DNA from: Sphaerospermopsis torques-reginae ITEP-024 | GTDB taxonomy: Bacteria > Cyanobacteriota > Cyanobacteriia > Cyanobacteriales > Nostocaceae | Direction: 5' to 3' | NCBI RefSeq assembly: GCF_019598945.1 | Contig: NZ_CP080598.1 | Span: 4,092,001 to 4,156,000 of the forward strand | Length of the DNA stretch: 64,000 nt | Part shown: piece after piece, positions 52,916-62,074 of the stretch | Layout: every line of letters begins with the position of its first letter | How positions within the stretch are numbered: the first letter of the stretch is position 1 | Program-made: the position numbers and the translations under genes | The notes under the pieces: generated by a model | Seen by the model: only the letters and a program-made list of their open reading frames with translations | Databases searched by the model: none | Told to the model about the DNA's origin: nothing

Positions 52916-54550
52916 TTATTCAAATTCCAGTTGGGGCATAAGTTGGAGAGTACCAATACCTAAATCTTGAGCAGAGAGCGATCGCGCTTCAAACAAAGCC
53001 ATCATATCTTTTAACCCTGGATTACCACGAGCAGCACCTGTCAATCCCTTAGCAATGATCAAACCGCAATATCCATTAGTTTGCTGACACCGCTGATTCC
53101 ATTTTTTCTTGGCTTCAACGTGAGTGGGATCATCCTCTGAAAATTCCCCAAACAGGAACAGATCCCCATTTTCTGTTTGTAACAAACCTAAATCATATCG
53201 TTCACCGTCTAAGGGATTAGCACCTGGATTAAAGCATATAGCTTTCAATCCTCCAGCAGCTTGAATATTTTCAATCACCGTTTTAGCTTTGGGGCGGGAA
53301 GTTTGAATTAAAATCACGGGTAAGCCATCACCGACTGGTTGAATTTCTTGTCCTGCATGATAATTCACTTCCTGACGTAGAGAATTTAACATCTCCCAAG
53401 AAATTACTCCTAAACTCAAAAATGAATCTTCTGGGATCAAATCATCCCGCAATGTGCGAACCTCGGTATCCTCATCCCACTCATCCAACTCATCTTCATT
53501 TGAAAGATCAAACCCTGCCATTTCCTCTAACTCTGCTGCCAATTCTGGCATAGTCGAAACAGTGACAGAAACTGATTTAGTTGTTTCATCGGGATGGGGC
53601 AGAGAAATGCGATAGCGTCGATTGATGGGGGGGAAGTCTTCTTCGTATAATTTATGACGATAATCACGGATAAAACGGATAAAACTTTCTAGTGCCACAA
53701 ATACTACAAGTGCTTCTTCCTCATATAAAATCGAGCGTAATCCTTCTAAGGGGTGAATATTACCAAAAGTAGGTTCAATTTCCGATAGGGGTAAATCCGC
53801 TAAATCTTCATCTTCATCTTCATCCACTTGATCAAAGGTGAGAAATAAGCAATCTTGCTTTAAGAAAGCTGCTTCTAAACCTTGCTCTGATTCTTCATCT
53901 TCTAAAATATCTGCACGGAACCGCTTGAGAGATTCTTCTGAACGATATAACAAAACACCATACTCCATCCCCAGCATTCCCATGACTGAGACATAGAGTG
54001 TCCCCACATCCCATTTATTTATTTCTATAGACAAGATTTGCTGTTCTTCCAGAAAATCCCAAGGTGCTGCTTCCCAAACTGCAAAAGCCTTTTCATTCAG
54101 AATTTTTGCATATTGTGGAGGTAAATTAGGAATTTGACTATCAACTATATCCGCAAAAGAGCGAAATAGTTCATCAATTAAAGGTAATTCTGGTGCGTAG
54201 TCAATAGCAATATCCAAATCTTGCAAAACTCCCCGCAGGTAAAATTGAATTTCCCTGTCTTTGACCACAATTCTTTGAGGTCGAGCAGGTTTAGCGGGAC
54301 TGTGGGGATGCTCCATTGCTCGCATTAAGGTGCGAACTATTGCTTCTGGTCCAAGGTCGGGAGATACCATATCCATACCTCTAACAATACCTTGAGAGCC
54401 ATCCACCCAAAGGATACATTCCCCTTGGGACTCTTGGGAATCTCTGGATGACACTGGTGATGACAACGGACGGCGATCGCCCTCCCATATAGAAGGAATT
54501 TGGGTTAATTTCTTCAACCGACGACTGGTAGAGCGATTAAAACTTGTCAT
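52916..54550 (-). CDS. Conserved cyanobacterial protein, DUF6930-like
   Basis: A 544-residue protein without membrane segments. The N-terminus has ECILWVDGSQGIVRGMDMVS; a mid region is highly acidic (DQVDEDEDEDLADLPLSE, and DEWDEDTEVRTLRDDL). The C-terminal half includes PVILIQTSRPKAKTVIENI and ERYDLGLLQTENGDLFLFGE. It looks like two or three alpha/beta domains. I associate it with the cyanobacterial DUF6930 group from memory; function is unknown. It is divergent from the SufA-like gene at 54889. Confidence 0.65.
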   Translation of the reverse strand: MTSFNRSTSRRLKKLTQIPSIWEGDRRPLSSPVSSRDSQESQGECILWVDGSQGIVRGMDMVSPDLGPEAIVRTLMRAMEHPHSPAKPARPQRIVVKDREIQFYLRGVLQDLDIAIDYAPELPLIDELFRSFADIVDSQIPNLPPQYAKILNEKAFAVWEAAPWDFLEEQQILSIEINKWDVGTLYVSVMGMLGMEYGVLLYRSEESLKRFRADILEDEESEQGLEAAFLKQDCLFLTFDQVDEDEDEDLADLPLSEIEPTFGNIHPLEGLRSILYEEEALVVFVALESFIRFIRDYRHKLYEEDFPPINRRYRISLPHPDETTKSVSVTVSTMPELAAELEEMAGFDLSNEDELDEWDEDTEVRTLRDDLIPEDSFLSLGVISWEMLNSLRQEVNYHAGQEIQPVGDGLPVILIQTSRPKAKTVIENIQAAGGLKAICFNPGANPLDGERYDLGLLQTENGDLFLFGEFSEDDPTHVEAKKKWNQRCQQTNGYCGLIIAKGLTGAARGNPGLKDMMALFEARSLSAQDLGIGTLQLMPQLEFE

Positions 54551-54888
54551 AGAATAAGTTAATCAAAAAAAGCAATTTGCAAGTCAAATGTGGGGAATGG
54601 CTAAAATTCGGCTCAAGTTTTCTGTTAATTAACCCTGCTGTACCTGAAGAGTGATTGCTACTCAGACTGCTTGTGGCTGAAACTCGAACAAGACCCCATC
54701 TCTAAATACACCGAACTTCTCAATTTTAGAATAAAAATCCTTAGCTGCTGTTGACAAAGTGTTGAGATTTTAGCGTCTTCACCTCACCAAGGCCGCTAAA
54801 ATAGAACAAAAATCAAAAAATCAGCCTCCAGGCTATCAACGGCATATACCAGTTAATATTTAGACTAATTAAGGAGTGTAAACAGCAG
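54551..54888. other. Divergent spacer upstream of the SufA/IscA-like gene
   Basis: No gene is seen in this 338-bp gap, apart from an AAGGAG ribosome-binding site about 12 bases before the sufA-like ATG. Short inverted segments (such as TTTTAGCGTC ... GCCGCTAAAA near 54767-54800) might form a hairpin leader. Confidence 0.4.
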
Positions 54889-55245
54889 ATGACACAAGCA
54901 ACCCAAACTCAAGAACGCGGTATTATGCTCAGTGAAGCAGCATTGCGTCAAGTAAAATCTCTCCAAGCTAAACAAGGTCAAGATTTATGTTTACGGGTTG
55001 GAGTTCGTCAAGGTGGTTGTTCTGGGATGTCTTACATGATGGATTTTGAGGATATCAGCAAGATCACTCCCCAGGATGACGTTTTTGATTATGACGGCTT
55101 TAAAATTGTTTGCGATCGCAAGAGTTTATTATATCTCTATGGTTTGATGCTCGATTACAGTGATGCCATGATTGGTGGTGGTTTTCAATTTACCAACCCC
55201 AACGCTTCCCAAACTTGCGGTTGTGGTAAATCCTTCGGAGTGTAA
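54889..55245 (+). CDS. A-type iron-sulfur carrier (SufA/IscA family)
   Basis: A 118-residue protein with the A-type carrier pattern. The conserved cysteines are Cys44 in GGCSGMSY and Cys110/Cys112 in TCGCGKSF, the set that holds the cluster between subunits. Its role is to receive and pass Fe-S clusters. A clear AAGGAG precedes the ATG. A TPR protein gene follows 175 bp later, after TGACAGG-type repeats; the two may be co-transcribed. Confidence 0.93.
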   Translation: MTQATQTQERGIMLSEAALRQVKSLQAKQGQDLCLRVGVRQGGCSGMSYMMDFEDISKITPQDDVFDYDGFKIVCDRKSLLYLYGLMLDYSDAMIGGGFQFTNPNASQTCGCGKSFGV

Positions 55246-55419
55246 GATAGTCAATGGTCAGTTGACTGGTGACAGGTTACAGGTGACAGGTTACAGTAAG
55301 AAGGCAAGAGGCAAAAGTTTATTCTTACCAATTATCAATTACCCATTACCCATTACCCATGACCCATTACCATACGACTGACCAATGACAAATAACTAAT
55401 GACTAACGACAAATAACAA

Positions 55420-55842
55420 ATGACGATTACAGTTGAAGAATTATTTGATACAGGTTTACAACGCTACAAAGACGGTGAATCAGCAGCAACCCTCATCCCT
55501 GTATTTAAAGAAGTATGCGATCGCTCTCCTAGAGCTAGTTCAGCTTGGATTTGCTTATCTTGGTTATATCTTCTAGAAGGTAAAGCACAGTTAGCCTATA
55601 AAGCTGCCAGCAAAGCCGTAAAAATTAATCCCCAAGATCCACAAGGTCGAATTAATCTCGCTGTAGCCATGTTAGAAACCGGTCAGAAAGGTTTGCGAGA
55701 ACATATCGACATAGCAAAACAATTGATTTTTGTCAATCAAGAATGGGAAGAAGAAGTAAAAAACAGCATTGAAGACGGTTTAACTAGAAAACTCGATTGG
55801 CAAAGTTTGGCTAAAGTCAAAAAATGGCTGTTTGAAGAATAA
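55420..55842 (+). CDS. Small TPR protein
   Basis: A 140-residue TPR protein. Two to three TPR units are seen: the centre reads SAWICLSWLYLLEGKAQLAY, KAASKAVKINPQDPQGRINL and AVAMLETGQKGLREHI, with the Pro-x-Asp ends of TPR helices. These mediate protein contacts. It follows a SufA/IscA-type gene and precedes a small membrane protein gene. Specific role unknown. Confidence 0.85.
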   Translation: MTITVEELFDTGLQRYKDGESAATLIPVFKEVCDRSPRASSAWICLSWLYLLEGKAQLAYKAASKAVKINPQDPQGRINLAVAMLETGQKGLREHIDIAKQLIFVNQEWEEEVKNSIEDGLTRKLDWQSLAKVKKWLFEE

Positions 55843-55956
55843 TAGGTGACTGGTAATTGGTAATTGGTAATTGGTAAATCTCTTACTGTCACCAGTCCCC
55901 AGTCACCTATTCCCTATTCCCTGTTCCCTATTCCCTGTTCTCTGTTCCCTTTAATT

Positions 55957-56208
55957 ATGAAAGATAAAATATTAAATTGGATAAACACAATATTAGTTGC
56001 TGATTTTTTCCTAGTAATTTTAGGATTTGGTTGGTTTGCTGTCGCTGTTGTCGGTGATGCTTCAGGAATTAACTTAGGTTTAGATTTATGGCATAAATTA
56101 TGGCAACCCTTATTTAACCCAGCCATTGGTCTTTTAATGGGAGGGGCGTTAATTAGTGGTATTAGTGGTTGGGTGTCTAAGAAATTTGGTAAAAATGAGT
56201 TAAGATAA
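55957..56208 (+). CDS. Small membrane protein, two helices
   Basis: An 83-residue protein from the ATG at 55957 (MKDKILNWINTILVADFFLV). The longer frame from 55864 only translates TATTCCC repeats. Two transmembrane segments are predicted by eye (about residues 10-33 and 53-72), with a conserved-looking loop LGLDLWHKLWQPLFNPAIG between. I believe similar small proteins are widespread in cyanobacteria without known function. It ends seven bases from the convergent toxin gene. Confidence 0.72.
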   Translation: MKDKILNWINTILVADFFLVILGFGWFAVAVVGDASGINLGLDLWHKLWQPLFNPAIGLLMGGALISGISGWVSKKFGKNELR

Positions 56209-56214
56209 AAACTA

Positions 56215-56637
56215 CTAAATTTCTGCTAATAACATCTGACTGTCTTTCCAAGGATTTATCTTACCATCACGAGAAATTTTCGCAATAAATGGAGCAGGAT
56301 GCTTGCGAACAAACTTTTCCATTTTGTCAATTGCTTTAATAAAAATTTCTGCCATTTCTTCGCCTTTTAAACCTTGGGAAGTCAAAATAAACATTTTTAT
56401 TTGAGCGCGAGCAACAGCAATTCTTTCTAACTTGTTTCTACTGATTCTAACATCTTTAGTCAAAACAACCCAACCTCTTTTACCTATCTCTGGTAGCCAG
56501 TCTACATCTTGAGTTCCTTGTCCAAAATGTTCATCGTGAATTTCCACTAAAATACCTGCATTGCGTAGTTTTTCGGGAACAGTTCCTGTACCTAAACATC
56601 TATCAATAAAAAAGGTAATTGACTCAGGTGTGGTCAT
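56215..56637 (-). CDS. PIN-like toxin (VapC45-type)
   Basis: A 140-residue protein. FFIDRCLGTGTVPEKLRNAG at the front carries the first PIN-type Asp, and WVVLTKDVRISRNKLER carries the second Asp with downstream basic residues. It is longer than the DUF5615 protein at 5584-5904 but has the same layout. It overlaps the antitoxin gene by four bases (ATGA), the normal order antitoxin then toxin. An RNase role is inferred from the family. Confidence 0.82.
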   Translation of the reverse strand: MTTPESITFFIDRCLGTGTVPEKLRNAGILVEIHDEHFGQGTQDVDWLPEIGKRGWVVLTKDVRISRNKLERIAVARAQIKMFILTSQGLKGEEMAEIFIKAIDKMEKFVRKHPAPFIAKISRDGKINPWKDSQMLLAEI

Positions 56638-57326
56638 GCAACAACAGGTAATTCACAGCGAATAGCTTCTTCAATTTTCAGGCGATCGCACTTATAATCA
56701 AAGGCAAGATCCTCAATTGATTCACCAGCCTTTAATCGTTCAGCTAAAACCGTAGTAGGTATTCCTGTGTCAGCAATTACAAGACGACCAAAAGCAATTC
56801 TGGGATCAATGACAACAATGCGTGGGTTATCTTCTTCTTGAGAATAAGTAAATGGAAAAAGTTTAATAGCAAGTCCATTCTTGTCAAACTCAATGCGTTG
56901 AAAATGAGTATTAAAAGCATTTTTCAAATATGTTCGCCAATATTCTGAGGCATTATTAATCAGAGAACTATATTTTTCTATAAATAAGTCAACTCCATGA
57001 GATTGGAATTTTTCATGAGCTAACGGGTGTGATACTTGAAACTGAGCCTCAAGTTCATCAAGAGCAATTCTTACTTTATCGCGTTGCATTTGGTGGTGTT
57101 TACGAATAGCTCTAAGAACATGAATTTCAACGAGGTTGATAAATGAAAGGAGTTTTGGTTTAATATCTTGAGTTACAATTAGTTGTTTGGAGAATTGAGA
57201 ACCATTTGATATTGGTGCTATCCAAGATCGAATAGTACCTGCTGGTATACGTAGGTATTTAGCTGCATCGCTAATAGAATAGGCAGGAATATATCTAGGA
57301 TCAACTTCTCCATAAAGGTTTTTCAT
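56634..57326 (-). CDS. MerR-like/DUF433 antitoxin
   Basis: A 230-residue protein. The N-terminal 30 residues fit a MerR/Xre-like helix-turn-helix (PAYSISDAAKYLRIPAGTIR). The middle is helical (VRIALDELEAQFQVSHPLAH) and the last 65 residues are a DUF433 domain (DPRIAFGRLVIADTGIPTTV, then GESIEDLAFDYKCDRLKIEE). The HTH plus DUF433 layout makes it a self-contained repressor-antitoxin. It overlaps and precedes the PIN-like toxin gene. The short DUF433 protein at 5356-5571 lacks the N-terminal DNA-binding part. Confidence 0.85.
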   Translation of the reverse strand: MKNLYGEVDPRYIPAYSISDAAKYLRIPAGTIRSWIAPISNGSQFSKQLIVTQDIKPKLLSFINLVEIHVLRAIRKHHQMQRDKVRIALDELEAQFQVSHPLAHEKFQSHGVDLFIEKYSSLINNASEYWRTYLKNAFNTHFQRIEFDKNGLAIKLFPFTYSQEEDNPRIVVIDPRIAFGRLVIADTGIPTTVLAERLKAGESIEDLAFDYKCDRLKIEEAIRCELPVVA

Positions 57327-57438
57327 AAACTTACCTACCAGAGATGTTCTTGTTTATTATTTATATCATGTTTGGGATATCAATAATATCAGTTAGCTCA
57401 GGGAATAGGGAATAGGGAATAGGGAATAGTAATTTAAT

Positions 57439-57521
57439 CACCAATTACCAATTACCAATTACCAATTACCAATTACCAATTACCAATTACCAATTACCAA
57501 TTACCCATTACCCATTACCAA
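57439..57521. repeat. Long TACCAAT heptamer repeat ending at a stop codon
   Basis: About eleven units of TACCAAT/TACCCAT run up to the last base before the stop of the epimerase gene. Preceding it is a GGGAATA repeat (57400-57428). Confidence 0.9.
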
Positions 57522-58442
57522 TTATTTCAAAATTTGCGTCAATGCTAACTGCAAATTAGGATATTGATAGCTAAAACCTGATGCTTGAGTGCGTTGAGGT
57601 AAAACCTTTTGTCCTTCTAAAACCACAACCGCCCCATCACCCAAAAGAGCTTCTAAAGCAAAACCAGGAACAGGCAACCAAGAAGGACGATTCATCACCT
57701 GTCCCATTGTATTACTTAACTCGCTCATCCGCACAGGATTGGGAGCAGTGGCATTGTATACACCTTGCATTTTGGGCTGGGTTAAAGCTTGGATAATTAA
57801 GTTCACAATATCGTCTATGTGAATCCACGAAAACCACTGACGACCGCTACCAATGGGACCACCTGCAAATAGTTTGAAGGGAGTAATCATTTTCCCTAAA
57901 GCGCCACCGTGACCTAAAACAATGCCAAAGCGCAAAATTACCAAACGCACACCAGCGTCAGTTACCTTTCGTGCTTCCGCTTCCCACTCTTGACAAACTT
58001 GAGCTAAAAAATCTTGACCTGAAGGACTATTTTCTTCAAAACTGGCGGTTTCGCTAGTTCCATAATAACCAATAGCCGAAGCGTTGACCAATACCGATGG
58101 TTTAGGGTTAGCCGTAGCTATAGCTTCCACAACTTTTTGTGTACCGAGTTTGCGGCTGTTGAGAATAGCTTGCTTACGTTCTGGTGTCCAACGTTCCTCA
58201 GCAATGGGTTCTCCTGCCAAATTTACCACACCATCACAACCAGCCACTGCATCTTGCCAAGCACCAGATACACCTGGTGTATAAGCCCTAATTTCTACAT
58301 TGGGGAAAGCTTCAGAAGGAAAAACCTGATGGGCAGAATTGGTATTTCGACTTAACACCAATACTCTATTACCTTCATCCTGTAGACGTTTTACTAAACG
58401 ACTACCGACAAAACCTGTTGCTCCCGTGATTGCTACTTTCAT
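57522..58442 (-). CDS. TIGR01777-family NAD(P)-dependent epimerase-like protein
   Basis: A 306-residue extended-SDR protein from the ATG at 58442; a GTG at 58463 would add seven residues. The Rossmann motif is MKVAITGATGFVGSRLVKRL. The family segments GVVNLAGEPIAEERWTPERK, SAIGYYGTSETASFEENSPS and FSWIHIDDIVNLI are all present, and the C-terminus has the family's DUF1731-like end. Relatives include plastid and cyanobacterial thylakoid proteins and cell-division-linked YfcH. Reaction unknown. Confidence 0.9.
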   Translation of the reverse strand: MKVAITGATGFVGSRLVKRLQDEGNRVLVLSRNTNSAHQVFPSEAFPNVEIRAYTPGVSGAWQDAVAGCDGVVNLAGEPIAEERWTPERKQAILNSRKLGTQKVVEAIATANPKPSVLVNASAIGYYGTSETASFEENSPSGQDFLAQVCQEWEAEARKVTDAGVRLVILRFGIVLGHGGALGKMITPFKLFAGGPIGSGRQWFSWIHIDDIVNLIIQALTQPKMQGVYNATAPNPVRMSELSNTMGQVMNRPSWLPVPGFALEALLGDGAVVVLEGQKVLPQRTQASGFSYQYPNLQLALTQILK

Positions 58443-58662
58443 TGTTAACTTAAACTCAAGCACATTGTACAGTCTTTACTGTTAACTTAATTTAACAATT
58501 TTTCCGCCTGTACTGTCTTGTTGTTTAGTTAATTTCTTTTCTGTCACCTGTATTTTGCAAATTATACCAGGTGAAAAAATGATGGCGACAGATTAAAAGC
58601 TTATCTAGCAAGCCTTCAACAATCTAAAATCCAAAATCCGAAATCCAAAATCCAAAATCTTA

Positions 58663-58812
58663 TTAACTGGCGTGTTCCCAGTCACTGAGTAATTCACGTT
58701 GCTGTTTTTTGGCGTTGTTTTTACGGACTGGCACTTTAGGAGCGCCAATATCAACACGAATAAAAGACTGTTTTGCCTTTTTAGCAGATTTGTTTTCTGG
58801 TGCGTTTGTCAT
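58663..58812 (-). CDS. Small basic protein, conserved-looking
   Basis: A 49-residue protein, very rich in Lys, Gln, Ala and Arg (ENKSAKKAKQSFIRVDIGAP, then KVPVRKNNAKKQQ and a DWEHAS end). It has no membrane segment. The even codon use and balanced composition suggest a real gene of the type often skipped in annotation. I do not know its function. It lies about 220 bp upstream of the epimerase on the same strand. Confidence 0.55.
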   Translation of the reverse strand: MTNAPENKSAKKAKQSFIRVDIGAPKVPVRKNNAKKQQRELLSDWEHAS

Positions 58813-58910
58813 TGTCCGATACCTTGGATAAAAACTTCAGTCCTAATTTATAACATCACTTTTTTTTAGACACATTCCGGAAGAAAGATTTTATTTTTTG
58901 GCAAAATTGT

Positions 58911-59028
58911 TTAATGATAATAAACTTGAGAAATGGTGGGTTTAATTACAGAAAAACCTGGTCTTATAGGGTTTTTATCTCCTACCAAAACTTGAAAATT
59001 GATTTGGCTAGAAAGCTTACTAATTCTA
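58911..59028 (-). pseudogene. Possible gene remnant
   Basis: A minus-strand frame ending at 58911 reads PRISKLSSQINFQVLVGDKN and PIRPGFSVIKPTISQVYYH, with a stop directly in front and no start codon. It is protein-like but unidentified. Confidence 0.3.
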
Positions 59029-59187
59029 GGTTACAGTCTACAATTACCAGAGTGTAAATGCCAAAAAATCTCATTATTTAAAAATCTCATTATTTGATTT
59101 TGTGTTTGATGGTGAAGATAACCTTTGCCTATTCAGCTACGACTCTACAGGCTGATGAGAATTTATTGTAACTTTAAATGCTAATTT

Positions 59188-59388
59188 TTATTGCGTTTCT
59201 GCACCAGGATAGATCAGAAATAAATCTCCATCACGGGGAGATAAAATTCTTAACTGATCAGATACAAAATTTGATGTTGGCTGTTTTGCTAACCATTCAT
59301 CATACACAGACGATAAATGGAAATCAGTAGAATTTTCGTAAGCAATTTTATCTTTTAGTGAAAAATCTTCCTGAAATACTGAATTACA
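59188..59388 (-). pseudogene. C-terminal remnant, possibly penicillin-binding protein 1C-like
   Basis: An open minus-strand stretch without a start reads EDFSLKDKIAYENSTDFHLS, SVYDEWLAKQPTSNFVSDQL and RILSPRDGDLFLIYPGAET before a TAA. The ILSPRDGDxFLIYP part resembles the C-terminal domain of PbpC-type penicillin-binding proteins. An in-frame TGA at 59389-59391 precedes it. Only a fragment is left; the family call is tentative. Confidence 0.4.
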
Positions 59389-59422
59389 TCAGGTGTAGTT
59401 TGAAGCTAAATGTTGACCGGGA

Positions 59423-59460
59423 ATTTTAGATTTTAGATTTTAGATTTTAGATTTTAGATT
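59423..59460. repeat. TTTTAGA heptamer repeat
   Basis: Five units lie just before the hairpin pair at 59478-59576. Confidence 0.88.
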
Positions 59461-59477
59461 AAAAACATTTGGTACAA

Positions 59478-59576
59478 GCCCCGTCCTTCAGGACGGAAAA
59501 ATACTCGCTGCGCTGCGTACGCTTCGCTAACGTAAATCCCAAATCCAAAATTTTCAAGCTCCACACTTTAGGGTGG
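59478..59576. repeat. Paired hairpins resembling IS200/IS605-type ends
   Basis: GCCCCGTCCTTCAGGACGG is one small hairpin and CTCCACACTTTAGGGTGGAG another, with a CGCTGCGCTGCG-like spacer between. Such words are common near TnpB-type genes in cyanobacteria; no transposase gene is present here. This is pattern recall, not proof. Confidence 0.4.
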
Positions 59577-59695
59577 AGTCAATCCAAAATCCAAAATCGG
59601 TTGACACAGATGGGTAATTGCACAAACCCTCTTGGTGGTGAAAAGTCTGCGGGGGGCTGATTTTCATATAGATGTAACATAATAAGATTACATGA

Positions 59696-59896
59696 GGATA
59701 TAAAAATATTTATAAAGATCGGATTATTTCTTATGCAGATCATTTGGAAACTAGATTTTATAGTTTACATTATTTAGTTCGTTCTGTGACTCTGAAAACA
59801 TTTCTTTGGACTGGTGCAAAAGCATATCTGCCATATACACCAGAAGAGTTTGGACGCAGTGCGGATTCGATTTTGATTTTGGAAGAAAGCAAGTAA
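59696..59896 (+). pseudogene. C-terminal remnant of an unidentified protein
   Basis: The frame opens after a TGA at 59693 and reads DRIISYADHLETRFYSLHYL, VRSVTLKTFLWTGAKAYLP and YTPEEFGRSADSILILEESK, then TAA. No start codon is present. It is convincingly protein-like and followed by a hairpin, so it is probably the tail of a broken gene. I do not know the family. Confidence 0.45.
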
Positions 59897-59902
59897 ACAA
59901 AA

Positions 59903-59935
59903 AGATCCCGGACTTTTTAAAGAAGTCGGGGATCT
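59903..59935 (+). terminator. Terminator-like hairpin
   Basis: AGATCCCGGACTT pairs with AAGTCGGGGATCT around a short loop. There is no clear T-run after it. It resembles the stem at 15509-15548, which also follows a gene remnant. Confidence 0.5.
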
Positions 59936-60005
59936 CTGCAATTATGAGTGAAAATCAAAAATAATTTCAAAAAATAATTTAACAACTTATTTTGTGAACA
60001 AATTG

Positions 60006-60434
60006 TTACATGGATGAAAACACCTTTTCCAGCAAGCGATCGCGAATTTCTGTCAATTGTTCTTGAGTATTAACTGGACATCTTGGTGCTGGCAGTTCAT
60101 TATTAGGCCAAGTAGGCAAATAATAACAAGGACACAATATTGACGGCAGTCCCATAGTTTTAACAGGTACTGGCATCGCGCAGCGTCCACAAGGCAGCAC
60201 TTCCCACGTTGGGGTTAGCAGTTCGGCTATGTTTTCTTGAGTATCTTCTAAATAACAATCACGGGTTTCTAAGGCAAGAATTTCTTGCCAACACTCTTCA
60301 AACTCTGGACTATAGTTATCGCCCTTTAGCACTGGGTTAGGCAAGAAACTTTGATTACTATGACCGACTATCACTTTCTTCCCTAATTGAAACCAGTGAG
60401 CAAGATATTTTTTTACGTCTTGTTTGTTTGCCAT
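60006..60434 (-). CDS. Conserved hypothetical protein with cysteine motifs
   Basis: A 142-residue protein. The front half is helical (MANKQDVKKYLAHWFQLGKK), the rear has four nearby cysteines (VLPCGRCAMPVP and ILCPCYYLPTWP) that look like a zinc site or small Fe-S-like ligand set, and a later single Cys in PRCPVN. No signal peptide. It lies 56 bp downstream of cobU on the same strand and may be co-transcribed with it. I do not know the family. Confidence 0.65.
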   Translation of the reverse strand: MANKQDVKKYLAHWFQLGKKVIVGHSNQSFLPNPVLKGDNYSPEFEECWQEILALETRDCYLEDTQENIAELLTPTWEVLPCGRCAMPVPVKTMGLPSILCPCYYLPTWPNNELPAPRCPVNTQEQLTEIRDRLLEKVFSSM

Positions 60435-60490
60435 ATATTAATTGTAGATTTAAATGAGGGAATCTGAGGACATGAATCCTTAATTTTGCA

Positions 60491-61039
60491 TTAAGATTTG
60501 CTTGGTGGTAAGGGAAAACCGAGAAGACTGAGATTCAGAACATGACCACCAGTTACTAAGTAAACCGTCTCACATATTGCACCTAACTGACGGACTAAAC
60601 TACCTAAGCGATCGCGAAATTTTCGACCTATAGGATAAGCTGGAACTACACCCCAACCAGTTTCTTCGGCAACAAACAGCAAATCAGCATCAATTAAACG
60701 TACTACTTCTAACAATTCTGCTAAGGTGTTTTCCCAGCTTAAATCGTCCTCTTCCAAAAAATTAGCTACCCAAGTTCCCAAAGAATCAATCAAAATACAA
60801 GTATCAGATTTGGCATTGCTGAGAGTGTGCGCCAGTTCCACAGGTACACACAGAGTTACCCAATCTTGTGGACGACGTTGCTTGTGTTTTTCAATGCGTT
60901 CTTGCCACTCTTGATCCTGGGGATTTTCCATAGCTGTTGCTATATAAATAACCTGTTTCCCGGACTGAATTGCTAAATTTTCTGCCCATTCACTTTTTCC
61001 TGAACGTGCTGGACCTGTTACTAAAATAACTCTACTCAT
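60491..61039 (-). CDS. cobU: Adenosylcobinamide kinase / adenosylcobinamide-phosphate guanylyltransferase
   Basis: A 182-residue CobU/CobP. It phosphorylates adenosylcobinamide and then forms adenosylcobinamide-GDP in the nucleotide-loop part of cobalamin synthesis. The P-loop GPARSGKS is at residues 9-16, then SGKQVIYIATA with the expected tail, IEKHKQRRPQDW (active-site His), CILIDSLGTWV and the EETGWGVVPAYPIGRKFRD block. Length and motifs are complete. CobQ at 47332-48804 belongs to the same pathway but is not linked. Confidence 0.95.
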   Translation of the reverse strand: MSRVILVTGPARSGKSEWAENLAIQSGKQVIYIATAMENPQDQEWQERIEKHKQRRPQDWVTLCVPVELAHTLSNAKSDTCILIDSLGTWVANFLEEDDLSWENTLAELLEVVRLIDADLLFVAEETGWGVVPAYPIGRKFRDRLGSLVRQLGAICETVYLVTGGHVLNLSLLGFPLPPSKS

Positions 61040-61196
61040 AATTATATTGCCAATAAAAAAGCCAGATTTCCGGTTAAGATTCTTATCAATTACTATAATT
61101 ACCTATACAATAAAGACAGGTTTCTCAATAATTTTGCACTCTTGACAAACTCCCAATAGTCAAAACATATCAGCAGCACAGCTTTAGGATCTGTTT

Positions 61197-62003
61197 ATGA
61201 AACCAGGTTTAAAACGCATTGAGGCAACTCTACATGATTTAGGGATACGTAGTACCGACTTACCACTAGAAACCAGTGATGGGACAAAACGCCCATTCTC
61301 CTTTAGAATTAGCGTCGGAGCTAAAAAAAGCCAAGAAGTTAAAGAAAATTCAGCCAATCAAGACATTAACACAGTTGATATAAATACCAATAAAGAAACC
61401 AATCCCCAATCACAGCCACATTTATTTTCTAAACATAATTCCGTACAAACTTTCCCAGCCCAAGAAACTCAAGTCAAAACACCTAGCTTACCCAAGTTTA
61501 AAACACCGAGCTTTAGTAACCATCGTCACGGTGCAAATCCAGCATTAGCGATGAATCTTTTACAAGAGATTCAAGAAATTGTAGCAGGATGGCAAACAGA
61601 ATTACAATCAATTCTCCAGCAAATTCAGGATATTTATTTAGAAGGTCCAGTGATTAATGGCTGGTTAGAGTCGAATCCCCAAGAACCAGAACCAGGGGGA
61701 ACTGCAACCCTGCGTCAAGGGGAAGTTGAACGACTGATGGATTATGTACAAGAAATTTGCTCCCCTGGAGACAAAGTAACTGATCAATCATCCCGTACTG
61801 GCTACCGCCTTTGTGGAATTGATGCTACTGGTAAAGTCTGGTCTCGTCAATGTCCAGTTGATCAAGTTCCTCAAGTCAGTATGGCTATTGCCCGTTACCA
61901 AAAATTACGTCAGCTTTTTGGACGAAAACAATACCTAGAAACTCGTTTAAGCCAATTAGCGGAAACTCTTGTGGCTTTACACAGCCATATTCAACAGGTA
62001 TAA
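61197..62003 (+). CDS. Conserved hypothetical cyanobacterial protein
   Basis: A 268-residue protein. The first 30 residues look structured (MKPGLKRIEATLHDLGIRST). Residues about 40-115 are low-complexity, rich in Asn, Gln, Thr and Ser. The C-terminal half is helical and compact: LAMNLLQEIQEIVAGWQTEL, VERLMDYVQEICSPGDKVTD, CGIDATGKVWSRQCPVDQVP and a final coiled-coil-like helix. No membrane segment or catalytic motif is evident. I do not recognise the family. Confidence 0.65.
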   Translation: MKPGLKRIEATLHDLGIRSTDLPLETSDGTKRPFSFRISVGAKKSQEVKENSANQDINTVDINTNKETNPQSQPHLFSKHNSVQTFPAQETQVKTPSLPKFKTPSFSNHRHGANPALAMNLLQEIQEIVAGWQTELQSILQQIQDIYLEGPVINGWLESNPQEPEPGGTATLRQGEVERLMDYVQEICSPGDKVTDQSSRTGYRLCGIDATGKVWSRQCPVDQVPQVSMAIARYQKLRQLFGRKQYLETRLSQLAETLVALHSHIQQV

Positions 62004-62074
62004 GTAGGTAAGCGTTAAAAATTGTCGTTATGATCAGGCAGGAGGCTGAAGGCAGAAGGCAAGAAGCCTATTCT

